A DNA stretch of 64,000 nt from Hydrogenophaga sp. (lineage in GTDB: Bacteria > Pseudomonadota > Gammaproteobacteria > Burkholderiales > Burkholderiaceae_C): assembly GCF_030651625.1 (NCBI RefSeq), contig NZ_JAUSCF010000012.1, positions 84,544 through 148,543 on the forward strand. Direction: 5' to 3'. Under the pieces are notes generated by a model. That model was given only the letters and a program-made list of their open reading frames with translations, made no database searches and had not been told where the DNA came from. This document shows, piece by piece, positions 1 through 8,811 of this stretch. The translations under genes and the position numbers were made by a program. Each line of letters opens with the position of its first letter. Position 1 is the stretch's first letter.

Positions 1-774
1 TCGACCGACGCGTTGACCGAGCACCTTCCTTATATTTCATGCCATGTTTCAATTCAGCGACCTCAGTCGATAGCCATCGCCGGCATGAGATGGCCGGACC
101 TGCCACCGACCATAGCGCGAGCTCTCGAAAAGGCCGGAAGCAAAGACTACAAGATATGGGCATCGTTCAATCAGGGAGGCGAAGATCTCTCAGCATCGCT
201 GCCTGAAGAAGTTGCAGCGCATTTTTCGATGGTCAGCGCCGATGTAACGGCATTCTTGTCCTCGCTCGAAGACCAGGCATGTGATCTGGTTATCATCAAC
301 TGCTCTGAGCTGACCCAGCCACTGCAGAACATCTTGGCGTTAGCCAGGAAAAAGCTGACGCACAGCGGAGTCATCATGCTGCACGGTGTTTCTGTGGAGA
401 GCAATGTGGCAAGCACGCACTGGCGCGACTTGAAGTCCGAGTTTCCCTCCTACACCTTTCTCAACTCTGCAGGGTTGGGAGTTCTGCTTGCCGGGGATAG
501 TGTCGATCCATTTTTCCTCGAGTTGAATGATGCGGACACGGCCAACGAACGCTGGGCGCTGACCGAGTCCTTCTTCAAGATCATGGGTTCTCGGCTGTCG
601 GCTATGAGTCGGGAGCACAGCATCGCAAATACCGTTGCCATGCAACATCACATGATGCACAAGCTGGAAGAGAGAATACAGGACGAACTACAGGTACTGA
701 AAAGCACGCTGAGCTGGAGAATCACCAAGCCGCTCAGATGGATACGAAAAAAACTAACAAAGTCACAGAAATAA
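1..774 (+). CDS. Methyltransferase-like protein with C-terminal SWRxTKPLRW tail (5' end outside window)
   Basis: The frame is open to the left edge, so the N-terminus is missing. The visible ~257 residues resemble the second half of a class I SAM-dependent methyltransferase fold found in polysaccharide loci: a strand ending CDLVIINCSE, then SGVIMLHG and a late SAGLGVLLAG. No SAM-binding glycine motif is visible because the start is cut off. The C-terminus is a charged helix followed by SWRITKPLRWIRKKL, a tail shared with the next gene. Base composition is AT-richer than the genes after 2300. A role in glycan methylation is inferred from fold resemblance and location; it could instead be a catalytically dead domain. 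Confidence 0.6.
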   Translation, partial: STDALTEHLPYISCHVSIQRPQSIAIAGMRWPDLPPTIARALEKAGSKDYKIWASFNQGGEDLSASLPEEVAAHFSMVSADVTAFLSSLEDQACDLVIINCSELTQPLQNILALARKKLTHSGVIMLHGVSVESNVASTHWRDLKSEFPSYTFLNSAGLGVLLAGDSVDPFFLELNDADTANERWALTESFFKIMGSRLSAMSREHSIANTVAMQHHMMHKLEERIQDELQVLKSTLSWRITKPLRWIRKKLTKSQK

Positions 775-1482
775 ATCATTCACTCCAGGCAAACGTCGGT
801 TCTGTCCTCATAGCTGGGCGGATTCAAGTTCGAAGTGCAATACCCTGGGTTTCATGGGCGGAATCAATAATCAAGTGCAACACCCAACCGGCAAGGTACC
901 GCGATGGGAAAGCAAGGTGGCGATCAGCTCACGCCCGAGGTCGCCCAAGGGCTGGGCGTAGATGCAGTTGTAAATGGTCTCAGTTGACACGCGGTGCCCA
1001 TGGCCTTTGCGGTGGATGTGGGCCAGTGTCAGTAGCACCTCTGGTCCAACAGGCTCATCTCGTCCAAGAACTTGCTTTGGGCATCCTGTCGGACTTACGA
1101 TCGAATCCCCGACAACAGGGATACGTTGGCGTGCATCGCCACCCTGGTGTTGGCAGCCTCACGTTCAACGTGACAGTCCACATGCGCGTGATCATGGCGC
1201 CGACAACCTACACTCCTGCTTGGTCAACCTCTGGACCATGTGCGACCAGCAGTTGTGCTCACACTGTTTCGGTTAGCCTACCGCTTCAACGCTATGACTT
1301 ATGCTGGATTGCATAGCTTTGCCAGTCAGACAAATCATCAAGTTTTGCATAGCTCATTACAGGCTAAAGGTCTTTGGCTTGCTTATGGCCCGACGCAAGA
1401 ACTCACTATTGAACTTTCAAATTCCTACAGCGTTTTTCAGTGATTCTCTAGAAATTTTGTCTATCTGAAACACTCCCATGGC
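775..1482. other. Non-coding stretch with transposase debris
   Basis: About 700 bp without a credible gene. The first part carries an IS30-type transposase remnant on the minus strand (separate entry). Two related sequences, near 826-847 and 866-887, share AAGTGCAAyACCC and may be old element ends. The last 180 bp before the next gene are AT-rich and could hold its promoter, but I see no convincing -35/-10 pair. Confidence 0.5.
871..1032 (-). pseudogene. IS30-family transposase fragment
   Basis: Reading the minus strand from about 1032 gives HIHRKGHGHRVSTETIYNCIY followed by AQPLGDLGRELIATLLSHR and a stop at 871. This matches the IS30-family stretch in which 'VSxETIYxxIYAxPxGxLRxEL' precedes the DDE catalytic region. 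Only about 50 codons survive; the frame upstream is broken and nothing downstream encodes the DDE core. The stop lies in GGGTGTTGCACTTGA, which looks like an IS30-type terminal repeat. Family assignment rests on recognised sequence style only. Confidence 0.6.
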
Positions 1483-3696
1483 ATGACCAACCACATCCCC
1501 TCGGCACAGTCCCTCATGCATGCACTGTCTTTGCTTGAGATCAAAATAGCCAAATTGGAGCAGCAATCTTTTGAACAAGAAAAAGAACTGCATGCCTGTG
1601 AAGTGCTAGCTCAAGCACTTCGCGCGGAAATTGATATCCTCCGTGAACAGAATCTGGCAGCCTTGAGTGAGATCGAGAACCGTGGAATTCGGTTACTTGC
1701 AATGCAAAGGAGTTACGAAAACTCTATGAGTTGGCGCGTCACCAAGCCGCTGCGGTGGATGAGCATACGCCTCCGACGCCCCGAGGCCATTGTTGCTATT
1801 CAAACAGAGAACTACCAGCAAATCCTACCTGGCTCACCTTTGTCCCAACATGACGTTGCGCAAGACTCAAGCGTCTCAGAAGGTCCGACCGCCCAGAATT
1901 CTGAGGGAGTGCACATACAGGGCGCGATCATCGATAGACATGACTATGCAGAATGGATCTCTCGGTTTGACTACGTGTCATCCGAACAGCTGACTCCACT
2001 TACAGATGATGTATCAGAAGTTTGTAGCCGCCTACGGGTGTCGATGCTCTCGGTGTTTGCTGCCCCGCATTTCGTCACGGCAGACATGCGTGGGATGCAG
2101 GCTGTTCGAGACAGCTTGACAAGGCAACACCATGCAAACTGGGAATGGATTATTGTTTGCGGACCAGCAGCATTTGAGGGTTTAAAGAATTGGCTAGCAA
2201 GTGAAGATCGCATTCGATTGATTATTTCTGAGGATAGTCTAACGGTGCCAGGAAACGCCTTGAATGCCGCCCTTGAGCACGCCAGCGGCGAGTGGGTGGC
2301 CTGGGTTGACGCCAGGGTTCAGCTGCGAGCGCATGCCTTACAGACTGCGGTAAAACACCTGCAGGCGCATCCAGAGGCACACGTCCTGTTCGCGGACGAG
2401 GACCAAAAGGATGAACAAGGCCAACGAAGCTCTCCCTCATTTCGATGTGAAGCCAATTTGGACCTGCTGCTGTCGCTTGACTACCTGGGTCAACTCGTCC
2501 TCTTCAAGCTGGAGGATCTCATTGACATCACTGGCTGGAATGGGACATTGCGCGCAGGACATCGACACGATCTGCTGCTCCGGTTGAGCGAACGCTGGGA
2601 GGCGCCTTCGCTGGCCATTGCCCATGTGCCTCACATCCTGAGCCATCGACTTCCAAAGCCTGCAAAGCCAGACCAAAGCGCTGAAATTCTGCTTCCTTGC
2701 TGCATAGATGCCGAAGGTGTGCCGCCAGATGATCGTGAATCCGTGCCAGCTATCGTGCAGGCGCACTTGTCCCGTAGGGGTTTTAAGTGCGAAGCCCTGC
2801 CCCATCCCACCCTGCCCGGTGCGTGCCGAGTGCGCTTCACTCTCCCAGAGCCTCCCCCAAGGGTCGGTATCGTCATTCCCACGCGCGACAACGTGGGCGT
2901 ACTGTCGGTCTGCCTGGAATCCCTGCTTCAGCAAAGCACCTACCCGGACCTTCGCGTGATGGTGGTGGACAACGGCAGCGTCAAACCCGAAACGCTGGCC
3001 TATCTGGAAGCCATGGACGACCCGCGGGTGCAGGTGCTCAGGGACGACGCACCGTTCAATTTCTCGCGGCTGATCAACCTGGGCGCACAGGCCGTTGAAG
3101 GTGAAATCCTGTGCTTGCTGAACAACGACATGCAGATCACCCAGCCAGACTGGCTGGAAGAGATGGTGGGCTGGGCCTTGCAGGATGGTGTGGCAGCCGT
3201 AGGCGCTCGCCTGTGGTACGGCGAGGGCACCTTGCAGCACGGCGGCATTGTGCTGGGCATTCAGGGGGTGGCCGGGCATGCACACAAGCACTTGGCCAAG
3301 GGTGAGCCAGGCTACCTGAACCGTGCCGTGCTGCACCAGACCATGAGCGCGGTCACCGGGGCCTGCATGGTGGTGCGCCGCGCGGTATTTGACGAAGTGG
3401 GCGGTTTTGACGAGGCGCTGGCTGTGGCCTACAACGACGTCGACTTCTGCCTGCGGGCTCGCCGCGCTGGCTACCGCAACGTCTGGACCCCGCATGCAGA
3501 GATGATTCACCACGAATCGGTTTCGCGTGGCTTTGAAGATTCACCCGAAAAACAGGCGCGCTTTCAACGCGAAGCGGCCCTGATGCGGGAGCGCTGGGCC
3601 GACTGGCTGGACCACGACCCTGCTTACAATCCCAACCTGACGCTGGAATATGAAGACTTCGGGTTGGCATGGCCGCCCAGGGCTTCAGTCGTTTGA
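1483..3696 (+). CDS. Two-domain GT2 glycosyltransferase with N-terminal coiled coil
   Basis: A 737-residue protein. Residues 10-80 are a predicted coiled coil, ending in SWRVTKPLRW (83-92), the same tail motif as the preceding gene. Residues about 185-370 are a degenerate GT2-like domain; residues about 457-690 are a full GT2 domain with GIVIPTRDN, VMVVDNGS, a nucleotide-sugar site around LLNNDMQ and a late GGFDEALAVAYNDVDF motif typical of rhamnosyltransferase-like enzymes. It probably adds sugars to a lipid-linked surface glycan at the inner face of the cytoplasmic membrane. No membrane segment is evident. The first ~770 bp are much AT-richer than the rest, suggesting a recombinant gene. 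Substrate unknown. The ATG at 1483 lacks a clear Shine-Dalgarno sequence. Confidence 0.85.
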   Translation: MTNHIPSAQSLMHALSLLEIKIAKLEQQSFEQEKELHACEVLAQALRAEIDILREQNLAALSEIENRGIRLLAMQRSYENSMSWRVTKPLRWMSIRLRRPEAIVAIQTENYQQILPGSPLSQHDVAQDSSVSEGPTAQNSEGVHIQGAIIDRHDYAEWISRFDYVSSEQLTPLTDDVSEVCSRLRVSMLSVFAAPHFVTADMRGMQAVRDSLTRQHHANWEWIIVCGPAAFEGLKNWLASEDRIRLIISEDSLTVPGNALNAALEHASGEWVAWVDARVQLRAHALQTAVKHLQAHPEAHVLFADEDQKDEQGQRSSPSFRCEANLDLLLSLDYLGQLVLFKLEDLIDITGWNGTLRAGHRHDLLLRLSERWEAPSLAIAHVPHILSHRLPKPAKPDQSAEILLPCCIDAEGVPPDDRESVPAIVQAHLSRRGFKCEALPHPTLPGACRVRFTLPEPPPRVGIVIPTRDNVGVLSVCLESLLQQSTYPDLRVMVVDNGSVKPETLAYLEAMDDPRVQVLRDDAPFNFSRLINLGAQAVEGEILCLLNNDMQITQPDWLEEMVGWALQDGVAAVGARLWYGEGTLQHGGIVLGIQGVAGHAHKHLAKGEPGYLNRAVLHQTMSAVTGACMVVRRAVFDEVGGFDEALAVAYNDVDFCLRARRAGYRNVWTPHAEMIHHESVSRGFEDSPEKQARFQREAALMRERWADWLDHDPAYNPNLTLEYEDFGLAWPPRASVV

Positions 3697-3789
3697 TCCG
3701 TTTGCACATTCGGTGCGCGAGCAACCGATAGGGGACCGGTCGTCTCCAGACCCTTTCGTCGTTCCCTGCGATAGCCATCACTTGATTTC

Positions 3790-4740
3790 ATGAAACTCAT
3801 CATCCAGATCCCGTGCTTCAACGAAGCGGGCACGCTTGCCATTGCACTGTCGGCCCTGCCGCGCGAAGTCCCGGGTTTCGACAAGGTGGAATGGCTCATC
3901 ATTGACGACGGCTGCACCGACAACACGGTGGAAGTGGCCAAGGCCAACGGGGTGGACCATGTGGTGCGCCACACCCGCAACCAGGGTCTGGCACGTGGAT
4001 TCATGAACGGCTTGCAGGCCTGTCTGGAGCAAGGAGCAGACGTCATCGTCAACACCGATGCAGACAACCAGTACAACGCAGACGACATTCCGCTGCTGAC
4101 CCAGCCCATTCTCGAGCGCCGGGCCGACATCGTGGTGGGTGCACGGCCCATCCAGACCATTGAGCATTTCAGCCCCATCAAAAAGCTGCTGCAGAAACTG
4201 GGCAGCTGGGTGGTGCGCGTGGCCAGCAAGACCGACATCCCGGACGCACCCAGCGGCTTCCGTGCCATCAGCCGTGCTGCGGCCCGCCGGCTGGTGGTGT
4301 TCAGCGACTACACCTACACGCTGGAAACCATCATCCAGGCGGGCCAGAAGAACATGGCCATCACGTCGGTGCCCATTCGGGTCAATGGCGATCTTCGCCC
4401 TTCGCGGCTGGTCAAAAGCATACCGTCGTACATCCAGCGCAGCATCGTCACCATCATCCGGGTCTTCGTGATTTACCGGCCGTTCAGGTTCTTCGGCACC
4501 ATCGGGGTCACGCTGTTTGGCATCGGCTTTCTCATTGGCCTGCGCTTTCTTTACAAGTGGCTCACGAGCGAATTCGGCTATGACGGGCACATCCAGAGCC
4601 TGATTCTGGCCAGCTCGCTGATGATCATTGGCTTTCACACCATCCTGGTAGCCTTTGTGGCAGACCTGCTTTCAGCGAACCGCAAGCTGCTGGAAGAAGT
4701 GCGTGCACTCACCTTGGAAAGCCGGGATCAGCCCCGCTGA
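3790..4740 (+). CDS. GT2 polyprenyl-phosphate glycosyltransferase (DPM1/GtrB-like)
   Basis: A 316-residue GT2 enzyme. It opens with IIQIPCFNE, has LIIDDGCTDNT at about 36-46, a DxD-type site in NTDADNQY (about 87-94), and RNQGLARGF between them. Two hydrophobic segments at about 235-256 and 270-293 anchor the C-terminus, as in enzymes that move a sugar onto undecaprenyl or dolichyl phosphate. The product would be a lipid-linked monosaccharide used on the periplasmic side. It sits 16 bp upstream of an acyltransferase, probably in one transcript with the genes to 7361. Sugar identity cannot be read from the sequence. Confidence 0.85.
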   Translation: MKLIIQIPCFNEAGTLAIALSALPREVPGFDKVEWLIIDDGCTDNTVEVAKANGVDHVVRHTRNQGLARGFMNGLQACLEQGADVIVNTDADNQYNADDIPLLTQPILERRADIVVGARPIQTIEHFSPIKKLLQKLGSWVVRVASKTDIPDAPSGFRAISRAAARRLVVFSDYTYTLETIIQAGQKNMAITSVPIRVNGDLRPSRLVKSIPSYIQRSIVTIIRVFVIYRPFRFFGTIGVTLFGIGFLIGLRFLYKWLTSEFGYDGHIQSLILASSLMIIGFHTILVAFVADLLSANRKLLEEVRALTLESRDQPR

Positions 4741-4756
4741 CCCCCCCACCAAGGCC

Positions 4757-5881
4757 ATGCCAGTTGCATCTGATCTCCATACACGCAGCGTCAGCACCCC
4801 GGTAGCGCCGCCAGCGTTGGTCCGCGCGGGCGCAGAGCGTCAGCAGTGGATCGACTCAGCCAAGGGACTGGGCATCCTGTTGATCTTCTTCGGGCACGTG
4901 TACTCCACCGTCACGCCTTCGGCGCTGTACGTGTACATCTACGCCTTCCACGTTCCCCTGTTCTTCTTCATCTCTGGCCTCACGCTCAGGCCTGCTGCAG
5001 GGCCGCTGGGCGGTGTGGTGCAGAAGAAGCTGCGTACGCTGATCGTGCCCTACTTCTGGTACGCCTTCCTGGGGTACGTGTTCTATGTGGCGGGCTACCT
5101 ATTGGCGCAGCACCAGGGTCTGCAAGTGCCCCAGTTCGACTACGGCCTGTGGCAGCCACTGACGGGCATCTTCATTGGCACCATTGGCATGGGCCGCATC
5201 ATCAACGGCCCGGTCTGGTTCGTGATGGCCCTGTTCTGGACCTTTATGCTGGGCTACCTCGTCAACACCTACATTCGCCGCCCGGCAGGCCAGTGGGTGG
5301 CCATCTTGCTGCTGACGGGTCTGGGGCTGGCATTGGCAGGTCACGTGACGCTGCCGTTCAGTGGAGTGGCCGCGCTGACTGCGCTGATCTTCTTTCAGGC
5401 CGGCTATCGGTTTCAGACCGAACGCCTCCTGCAAGCCATGAGCCAGTCCACCCGTTGGTGGCTGCTGGCAGCGCTCTTCGTGATCGGCCTGTTCAGCCAG
5501 GTCAATGGCTTCATCGGTTTTGGCGAAGGCATTCTTGGCAACCCTCTGTGGTTCATGCTGTTTGCCTTCAGCGGCACGTTGATGGTGGTGCTGCTGGTGA
5601 ACGTGGCTGATCCGTGGTGTGGCTGGCTGGCATTCATTGGTCGCTACAGCCTGTCCATCATGCTGATCCACATGCTGATCATCAAGTCGGTCAAGGTGGT
5701 CATGAGCGGCATCCTGGGCGTGTCCATTCAGTTGATCGACAACGATGTCGGGTTGGGCCTGATCGTGCTGGGCGTCTCGGCTCTTTGCTTGGTGCCAGCG
5801 GTGTTCGTGATGGAGCGGTATCTGCCTTTCACGCTTGGCAAGAGCACACCGGCACGCGCACAGGCCCTGCCGCGCCCATGA
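4757..5881 (+). CDS. Acyltransferase family 3 membrane protein
   Basis: A 374-residue integral membrane protein with about ten hydrophobic segments. It starts its domain with WIDSAKGLGILLIFFGHVY, in which the conserved histidine follows the first membrane helix, then FHVPLFFFISGL, both hallmarks of the Acyl_transf_3 (OafA-like/NodX) family. Such enzymes O-acetylate or otherwise acylate surface polysaccharides from a cytoplasmic donor. The ATG at 4757 is chosen because the longer frame (from 4655) runs into the upstream glycosyltransferase. Its stop overlaps the next start by 4 nt (ATGA), implying coupled translation. Confidence 0.85.
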   Translation: MPVASDLHTRSVSTPVAPPALVRAGAERQQWIDSAKGLGILLIFFGHVYSTVTPSALYVYIYAFHVPLFFFISGLTLRPAAGPLGGVVQKKLRTLIVPYFWYAFLGYVFYVAGYLLAQHQGLQVPQFDYGLWQPLTGIFIGTIGMGRIINGPVWFVMALFWTFMLGYLVNTYIRRPAGQWVAILLLTGLGLALAGHVTLPFSGVAALTALIFFQAGYRFQTERLLQAMSQSTRWWLLAALFVIGLFSQVNGFIGFGEGILGNPLWFMLFAFSGTLMVVLLVNVADPWCGWLAFIGRYSLSIMLIHMLIIKSVKVVMSGILGVSIQLIDNDVGLGLIVLGVSALCLVPAVFVMERYLPFTLGKSTPARAQALPRP

Positions 5882-6804
5882 TCGCGGTCACCGGCGCCAA
5901 CGGCTTCGTGGGGGCCGCCGTGGTTGCGGCACTCGCGCACCATGGTCATGCCGTGCGGCCACTGGTACGGCACGCTACCGGAACCGCCGTGCCCGTGGGC
6001 AGCATCGGCCCAGAAACCGACTGGTCCCATGCCCTGCAGGGCGTGACTTGCGTGATTCACTGCGCCGCCCGGGTGCATGTGATGAAGGAAACGCAGGCCG
6101 ATGCCCTCGCGGCGTTCCGCCGTGTCAACGCCGAAGGCACCCGCCGCCTGGCCGAGCAGGCCGCACAGGCCGGCGTGCGGCGAATGGTGCTGGTGAGCTC
6201 GATCAAGGTGAACGGTGAAGCAACGCTGTCTGGCGCGCCCTACCGGGCGTCAGACCTGCCCGCCCCCCAGGACGCCTATGGTCAATCGAAATGGGAGGCG
6301 GAACAGGCGCTGTGGGCCGTGTGCCGTACCACCAGCATGCAGGGCGTGGTGGTGCGCCCGCCCCTGGTTTATGGCCCAGGCGTGCGCGCCAACCTCGCGC
6401 GTCTGGTGCGTCTGGTGGCCAGGGGCTTGCCGCTGCCGCTGGGCTGCGTGCGCAATCAACGCTCCATGGTGGCGCTGGACAACCTGAGCGATCTGCTGGT
6501 GCGTTGCACGGACCATCCTGCGGCCTCAGGCCACACCTTCCTGGTGTCGGACGGTGAAGACCTGTCCACGCCAGACCTGATCCGCCAGATGGCATGGGCG
6601 CTCGGCCAGCCGGCCAGGCTTTTGCCGGTACCAGTGCCCCTGCTGCGGCTGGCCGCATGGCTGACCGGGCAGCGAGCCGAAGTGGCGCGGCTGGTGGGCT
6701 CGCTGCAGATAGACCTGGGGCCGACCCGCGAAACGCTGGGCTGGATACCCCCGGTAAGCGTGAAGGAAGGCCTGCAGAAGATGGTGAAGGGAAGCGTTCA
6801 ATGA
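5878..6804 (+). CDS. NAD-dependent epimerase/dehydratase (UDP-sugar 4-epimerase type, WbpV-like)
   Basis: A 308-residue extended SDR. MIAVTGANGFVG gives the Rossmann GxxGxxG; VIHCAARVHV, VSSIKVNG and YGQSKWEAE supply the Ser and YxxxK catalytic residues; VVRPPLVYGPGV follows. It is expected to epimerise or reduce a UDP-linked HexNAc to make the first sugar of the repeat unit. It overlaps both neighbours by 4 nt. Epimerase next to an initiating sugar transferase is a common pair in O-antigen loci. A decayed second copy of this gene's 5' end lies at 12315. Exact substrate unknown. Confidence 0.85.
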   Translation: MIAVTGANGFVGAAVVAALAHHGHAVRPLVRHATGTAVPVGSIGPETDWSHALQGVTCVIHCAARVHVMKETQADALAAFRRVNAEGTRRLAEQAAQAGVRRMVLVSSIKVNGEATLSGAPYRASDLPAPQDAYGQSKWEAEQALWAVCRTTSMQGVVVRPPLVYGPGVRANLARLVRLVARGLPLPLGCVRNQRSMVALDNLSDLLVRCTDHPAASGHTFLVSDGEDLSTPDLIRQMAWALGQPARLLPVPVPLLRLAAWLTGQRAEVARLVGSLQIDLGPTRETLGWIPPVSVKEGLQKMVKGSVQ

Positions 6805-7361
6805 AGCGCCTGTTCGACCTGTTGGCGGCGCTGCTGGCCAGCCTGGTCCTGCTGATACCGCTGGCGGTGCTGGCCGTGCTGGTGCGCGCCACCTCCAAGG
6901 GCCCGGCGCTCTACTGGAGCGACCGCGTGGGCCAGCACAACCGCATCTTCAAGATGCCCAAGTTCCGCACCATGCGGGTGGACACGCCCGCCGTTGCGAC
7001 TCACTTGCTGCAAGATCCAGACACCTATCTGACACCGATCGGCCCCTTCCTGCGCAAGAGCAGTCTGGACGAACTGCCGCAGCTCTGGAGCATTCTCAAG
7101 GGCGACATGAGTCTGGTGGGGCCCCGCCCGGCGCTGTTCAATCAGGACGACCTGATCGCGCTGCGAACCCAGCACGGCGTACACGAGTTGGTTCCAGGGC
7201 TCACCGGCTGGGCCCAGATCAATGGTCGTGACGAACTGCCCATACCGGTGAAGGTAAAGCTGGATGTGGAGTATTTGCAGCGCCGCTCCATGGCGTTGGA
7301 TCTCAAAATACTGGTTCGTACTGCCTTGAGTGTTCTGCGGCGCGACGGCATCGCGCATTGA
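6801..7361 (+). CDS. Initiating sugar transferase (monotopic phosphoglycosyl transferase)
   Basis: A 186-residue minimal bacterial sugar transferase (PglC-like catalytic core, without the N-terminal bundle of WbaP/WcaJ). One N-terminal hydrophobic segment (about 5-30) is followed by [15 protein letters not shown] with the Asp-Glu catalytic pair, [10 protein letters not shown] and [13 protein letters not shown]. It transfers a phospho-sugar from a UDP-sugar to undecaprenyl phosphate at the inner membrane, committing synthesis of the repeat unit. Translation is coupled to the epimerase (ATGA overlap). A remnant of the 3' end of a second copy exists at 12407-12526. Confidence 0.9.
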   Translation: MKRLFDLLAALLASLVLLIPLAVLAVLVRATSKGPALYWSDRVGQHNRIFKMPKFRTMRVDTPAVATHLLQDPDTYLTPIGPFLRKSSLDELPQLWSILKGDMSLVGPRPALFNQDDLIALRTQHGVHELVPGLTGWAQINGRDELPIPVKVKLDVEYLQRRSMALDLKILVRTALSVLRRDGIAH

Positions 7362-7380
7362 GGCGCGCCTGCGATCGGTC

Positions 7381-7582
7381 AAATGCATCTGCCACCAACG
7401 TGTGGCGCACCTTATGCGAGCGGCCAGCATTCAAGGCATCAGCAAGCGACGAGGGTCCACCGTGACCACCCACGGCGCCAAGCGTCAGGCACCAGCCCGT
7501 GACGTGGTCAAGCGCCGCCCCCATGTTAGAGGCCAGAACCATGAACCAGTTGTGGATGGCCGGCGTGACTCAAGTCACCGCC
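7381..7582 (+). pseudogene. IS3-family transposase (orfB) fragment
   Basis: The plus frame from about 7381 reads QRVAHLMRAASIQGISKRRG and then QAPARDVVKRR, and in a shifted frame after about 7520 NQLWMAGVTQVT. Together these reproduce the IS3-family orfB stretch 'VARLMRxxxIxGxSxRRG...DLVxRxF...NQLWVADxTYV'. The catalytic DDE residues are not present and the frame is broken, so the element is dead. It lies exactly between the GC-rich sugar-transferase gene and the AT-richer minus-strand cassette, marking that junction. Confidence 0.7.
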
Positions 7583-7585
7583 ATC

Positions 7586-8446
7586 TCAATTTTTCCTGGA
7601 AATCGAATAAATAATATCGCTCGGCATGACCAATGTGAACGGAAAAATGATCGCAATGATTAAGCACATCAGCAATCGAACCGGCAGGGCATGTTCTTTG
7701 GTGTAAGAAATGCGGGTAAACAAGCCTTTAAGCCGAATACTAGCAAGCCGACCCCTCCCCACTTCTTCGAAACCATTGGCATGAAGAAGCAATTGAATAT
7801 TCGCAGCACTAAAGTAATGCAAGTGAGGCGATGGAAGGCCTTTTTGCCAAAGACGCTCAAAAAAACTTTTAATATGCAATCTCATCAACAGACGAGCTAT
7901 TCTGTAAAAAAACCCTGAACTGCTGGGGAGATTTAAAACAAGTACTCCATTTGGTGTGAGATGCTCTTTGCACCCGTTTAGGGTTGCGATCATGTCTGGT
8001 ATATGCTCAAAAACGTCATTAAAAACAATGACATCAAACCGCTCTGCCTCGCCCAGCACATCCGGAAAATAACCCTGCCTCACTGACAATTCGCGTTGTG
8101 TTGTCACCTTGAAAATATTCAGATCAGGCTCTATTCCAACCGCATCGAACCCTTGTTTTTTCGCAGCCTCCAAAAACCAGCCGTGAGCACAGCCAACATC
8201 TAGAAGTCGCCCAGTCCTGGGACCACTTTGAACGATCACCTCCAATAACCGATTGAAATTCTCGACCCGTAACGCTTGCAACCCCGTTGCACGAGAAGTT
8301 TCATCTATTTTTTCATGCGCCAAGACTTCATTAATGGCCGGTTGAAACCGAGCCATTTCATATCCGCAGCCGTCACATTCAAAATGCCAGATTGCAAGCC
8401 CAGCGCGCATCGAACAATTACACACAGGGCAGAATTTACTATGCAT
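7586..8446 (-). CDS. Class I SAM-dependent methyltransferase with N-terminal zinc-ribbon-like cysteines
   Basis: A 286-residue protein. The N-terminus has two Cys pairs (CPVCNC, then CDGCG), a likely structural zinc site. RLLDVGCAHGWFL (about 79-91) is the SAM-binding motif I, followed by FDVIVFNDVFEHIPD and PNGVLVLNLPS, as in Methyltransf_23 proteins of polysaccharide loci. The C-terminus contains hydrophobic segments (LLMCLIIAIIFPFTL), suggesting membrane association. It is the last gene of a minus-strand, AT-richer cassette. Methylation of a sugar or lipid-linked intermediate is inferred. Confidence 0.8.
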   Translation of the reverse strand: MHSKFCPVCNCSMRAGLAIWHFECDGCGYEMARFQPAINEVLAHEKIDETSRATGLQALRVENFNRLLEVIVQSGPRTGRLLDVGCAHGWFLEAAKKQGFDAVGIEPDLNIFKVTTQRELSVRQGYFPDVLGEAERFDVIVFNDVFEHIPDMIATLNGCKEHLTPNGVLVLNLPSSSGFFYRIARLLMRLHIKSFFERLWQKGLPSPHLHYFSAANIQLLLHANGFEEVGRGRLASIRLKGLFTRISYTKEHALPVRLLMCLIIAIIFPFTLVMPSDIIYSISRKN

Positions 8447-8459
8447 AGATTTACTTCAC

Positions 8460-8810
8460 CTACCTGACAACAGACACCAATACACCCAGCGCAATAATGC
8501 CTGCTCCAACATATGTATTCCAGCTGAGTGACTCGCCTAGCAGAAAGTGCGCAAGCGTAGGAACTATAAAGAAAGCCAACGCAGCAAATGGGTACGCAAC
8601 ACGCAAATGCACACCCTTAAGGGCAATGATCCAGAGTATCGTAGCAACAAAATAAACAACGAAGGCGGCTACCAATTTAACACTTACAAGCGAAGGCAGA
8701 ATTTCAGAAGGCGTCAATACGACATCTTCAGACGCCAACTTGAATAAAATTTGTCCTATAGACAAAAGGACAACAGTGAACAAGATGAGCAAAAATTGAA
8801 GCAAAGTCAT
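8460..8810 (-). CDS. Small EamA/SMR-type membrane protein, ArnE/F-like flippase candidate
   Basis: A 116-residue, four-helix membrane protein (segments near 5-25, 38-58, 65-85, 95-114), half the size of a normal EamA transporter and resembling the ArnE/ArnF flippase halves and small multidrug resistance proteins. ATG 8810 is preferred over an ATG at 8837 because AAGGA lies 8-11 nt upstream and it leaves a 1-bp gap to the glycosyltransferase stop. Next to a polyprenyl-phosphate glycosyltransferase, the simplest role is moving the lipid-linked sugar across the inner membrane; this is inference. Confidence 0.75.
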   Translation of the reverse strand: MTLLQFLLILFTVVLLSIGQILFKLASEDVVLTPSEILPSLVSVKLVAAFVVYFVATILWIIALKGVHLRVAYPFAALAFFIVPTLAHFLLGESLSWNTYVGAGIIALGVLVSVVR

Positions 8811-8811
8811 T

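Noticed and set aside
738..1316. 192-codon plus-strand frame after the first gene
   Set aside because: Overlaps the first gene's end and runs antisense to the IS30 remnant; no recognisable protein.
2437..3513. 358-codon open frame on the minus strand opposite the GT2 gene
   Set aside because: Antisense of a clear glycosyltransferase in GC-rich DNA; composition rich in His, Gln and Ala without any motif.
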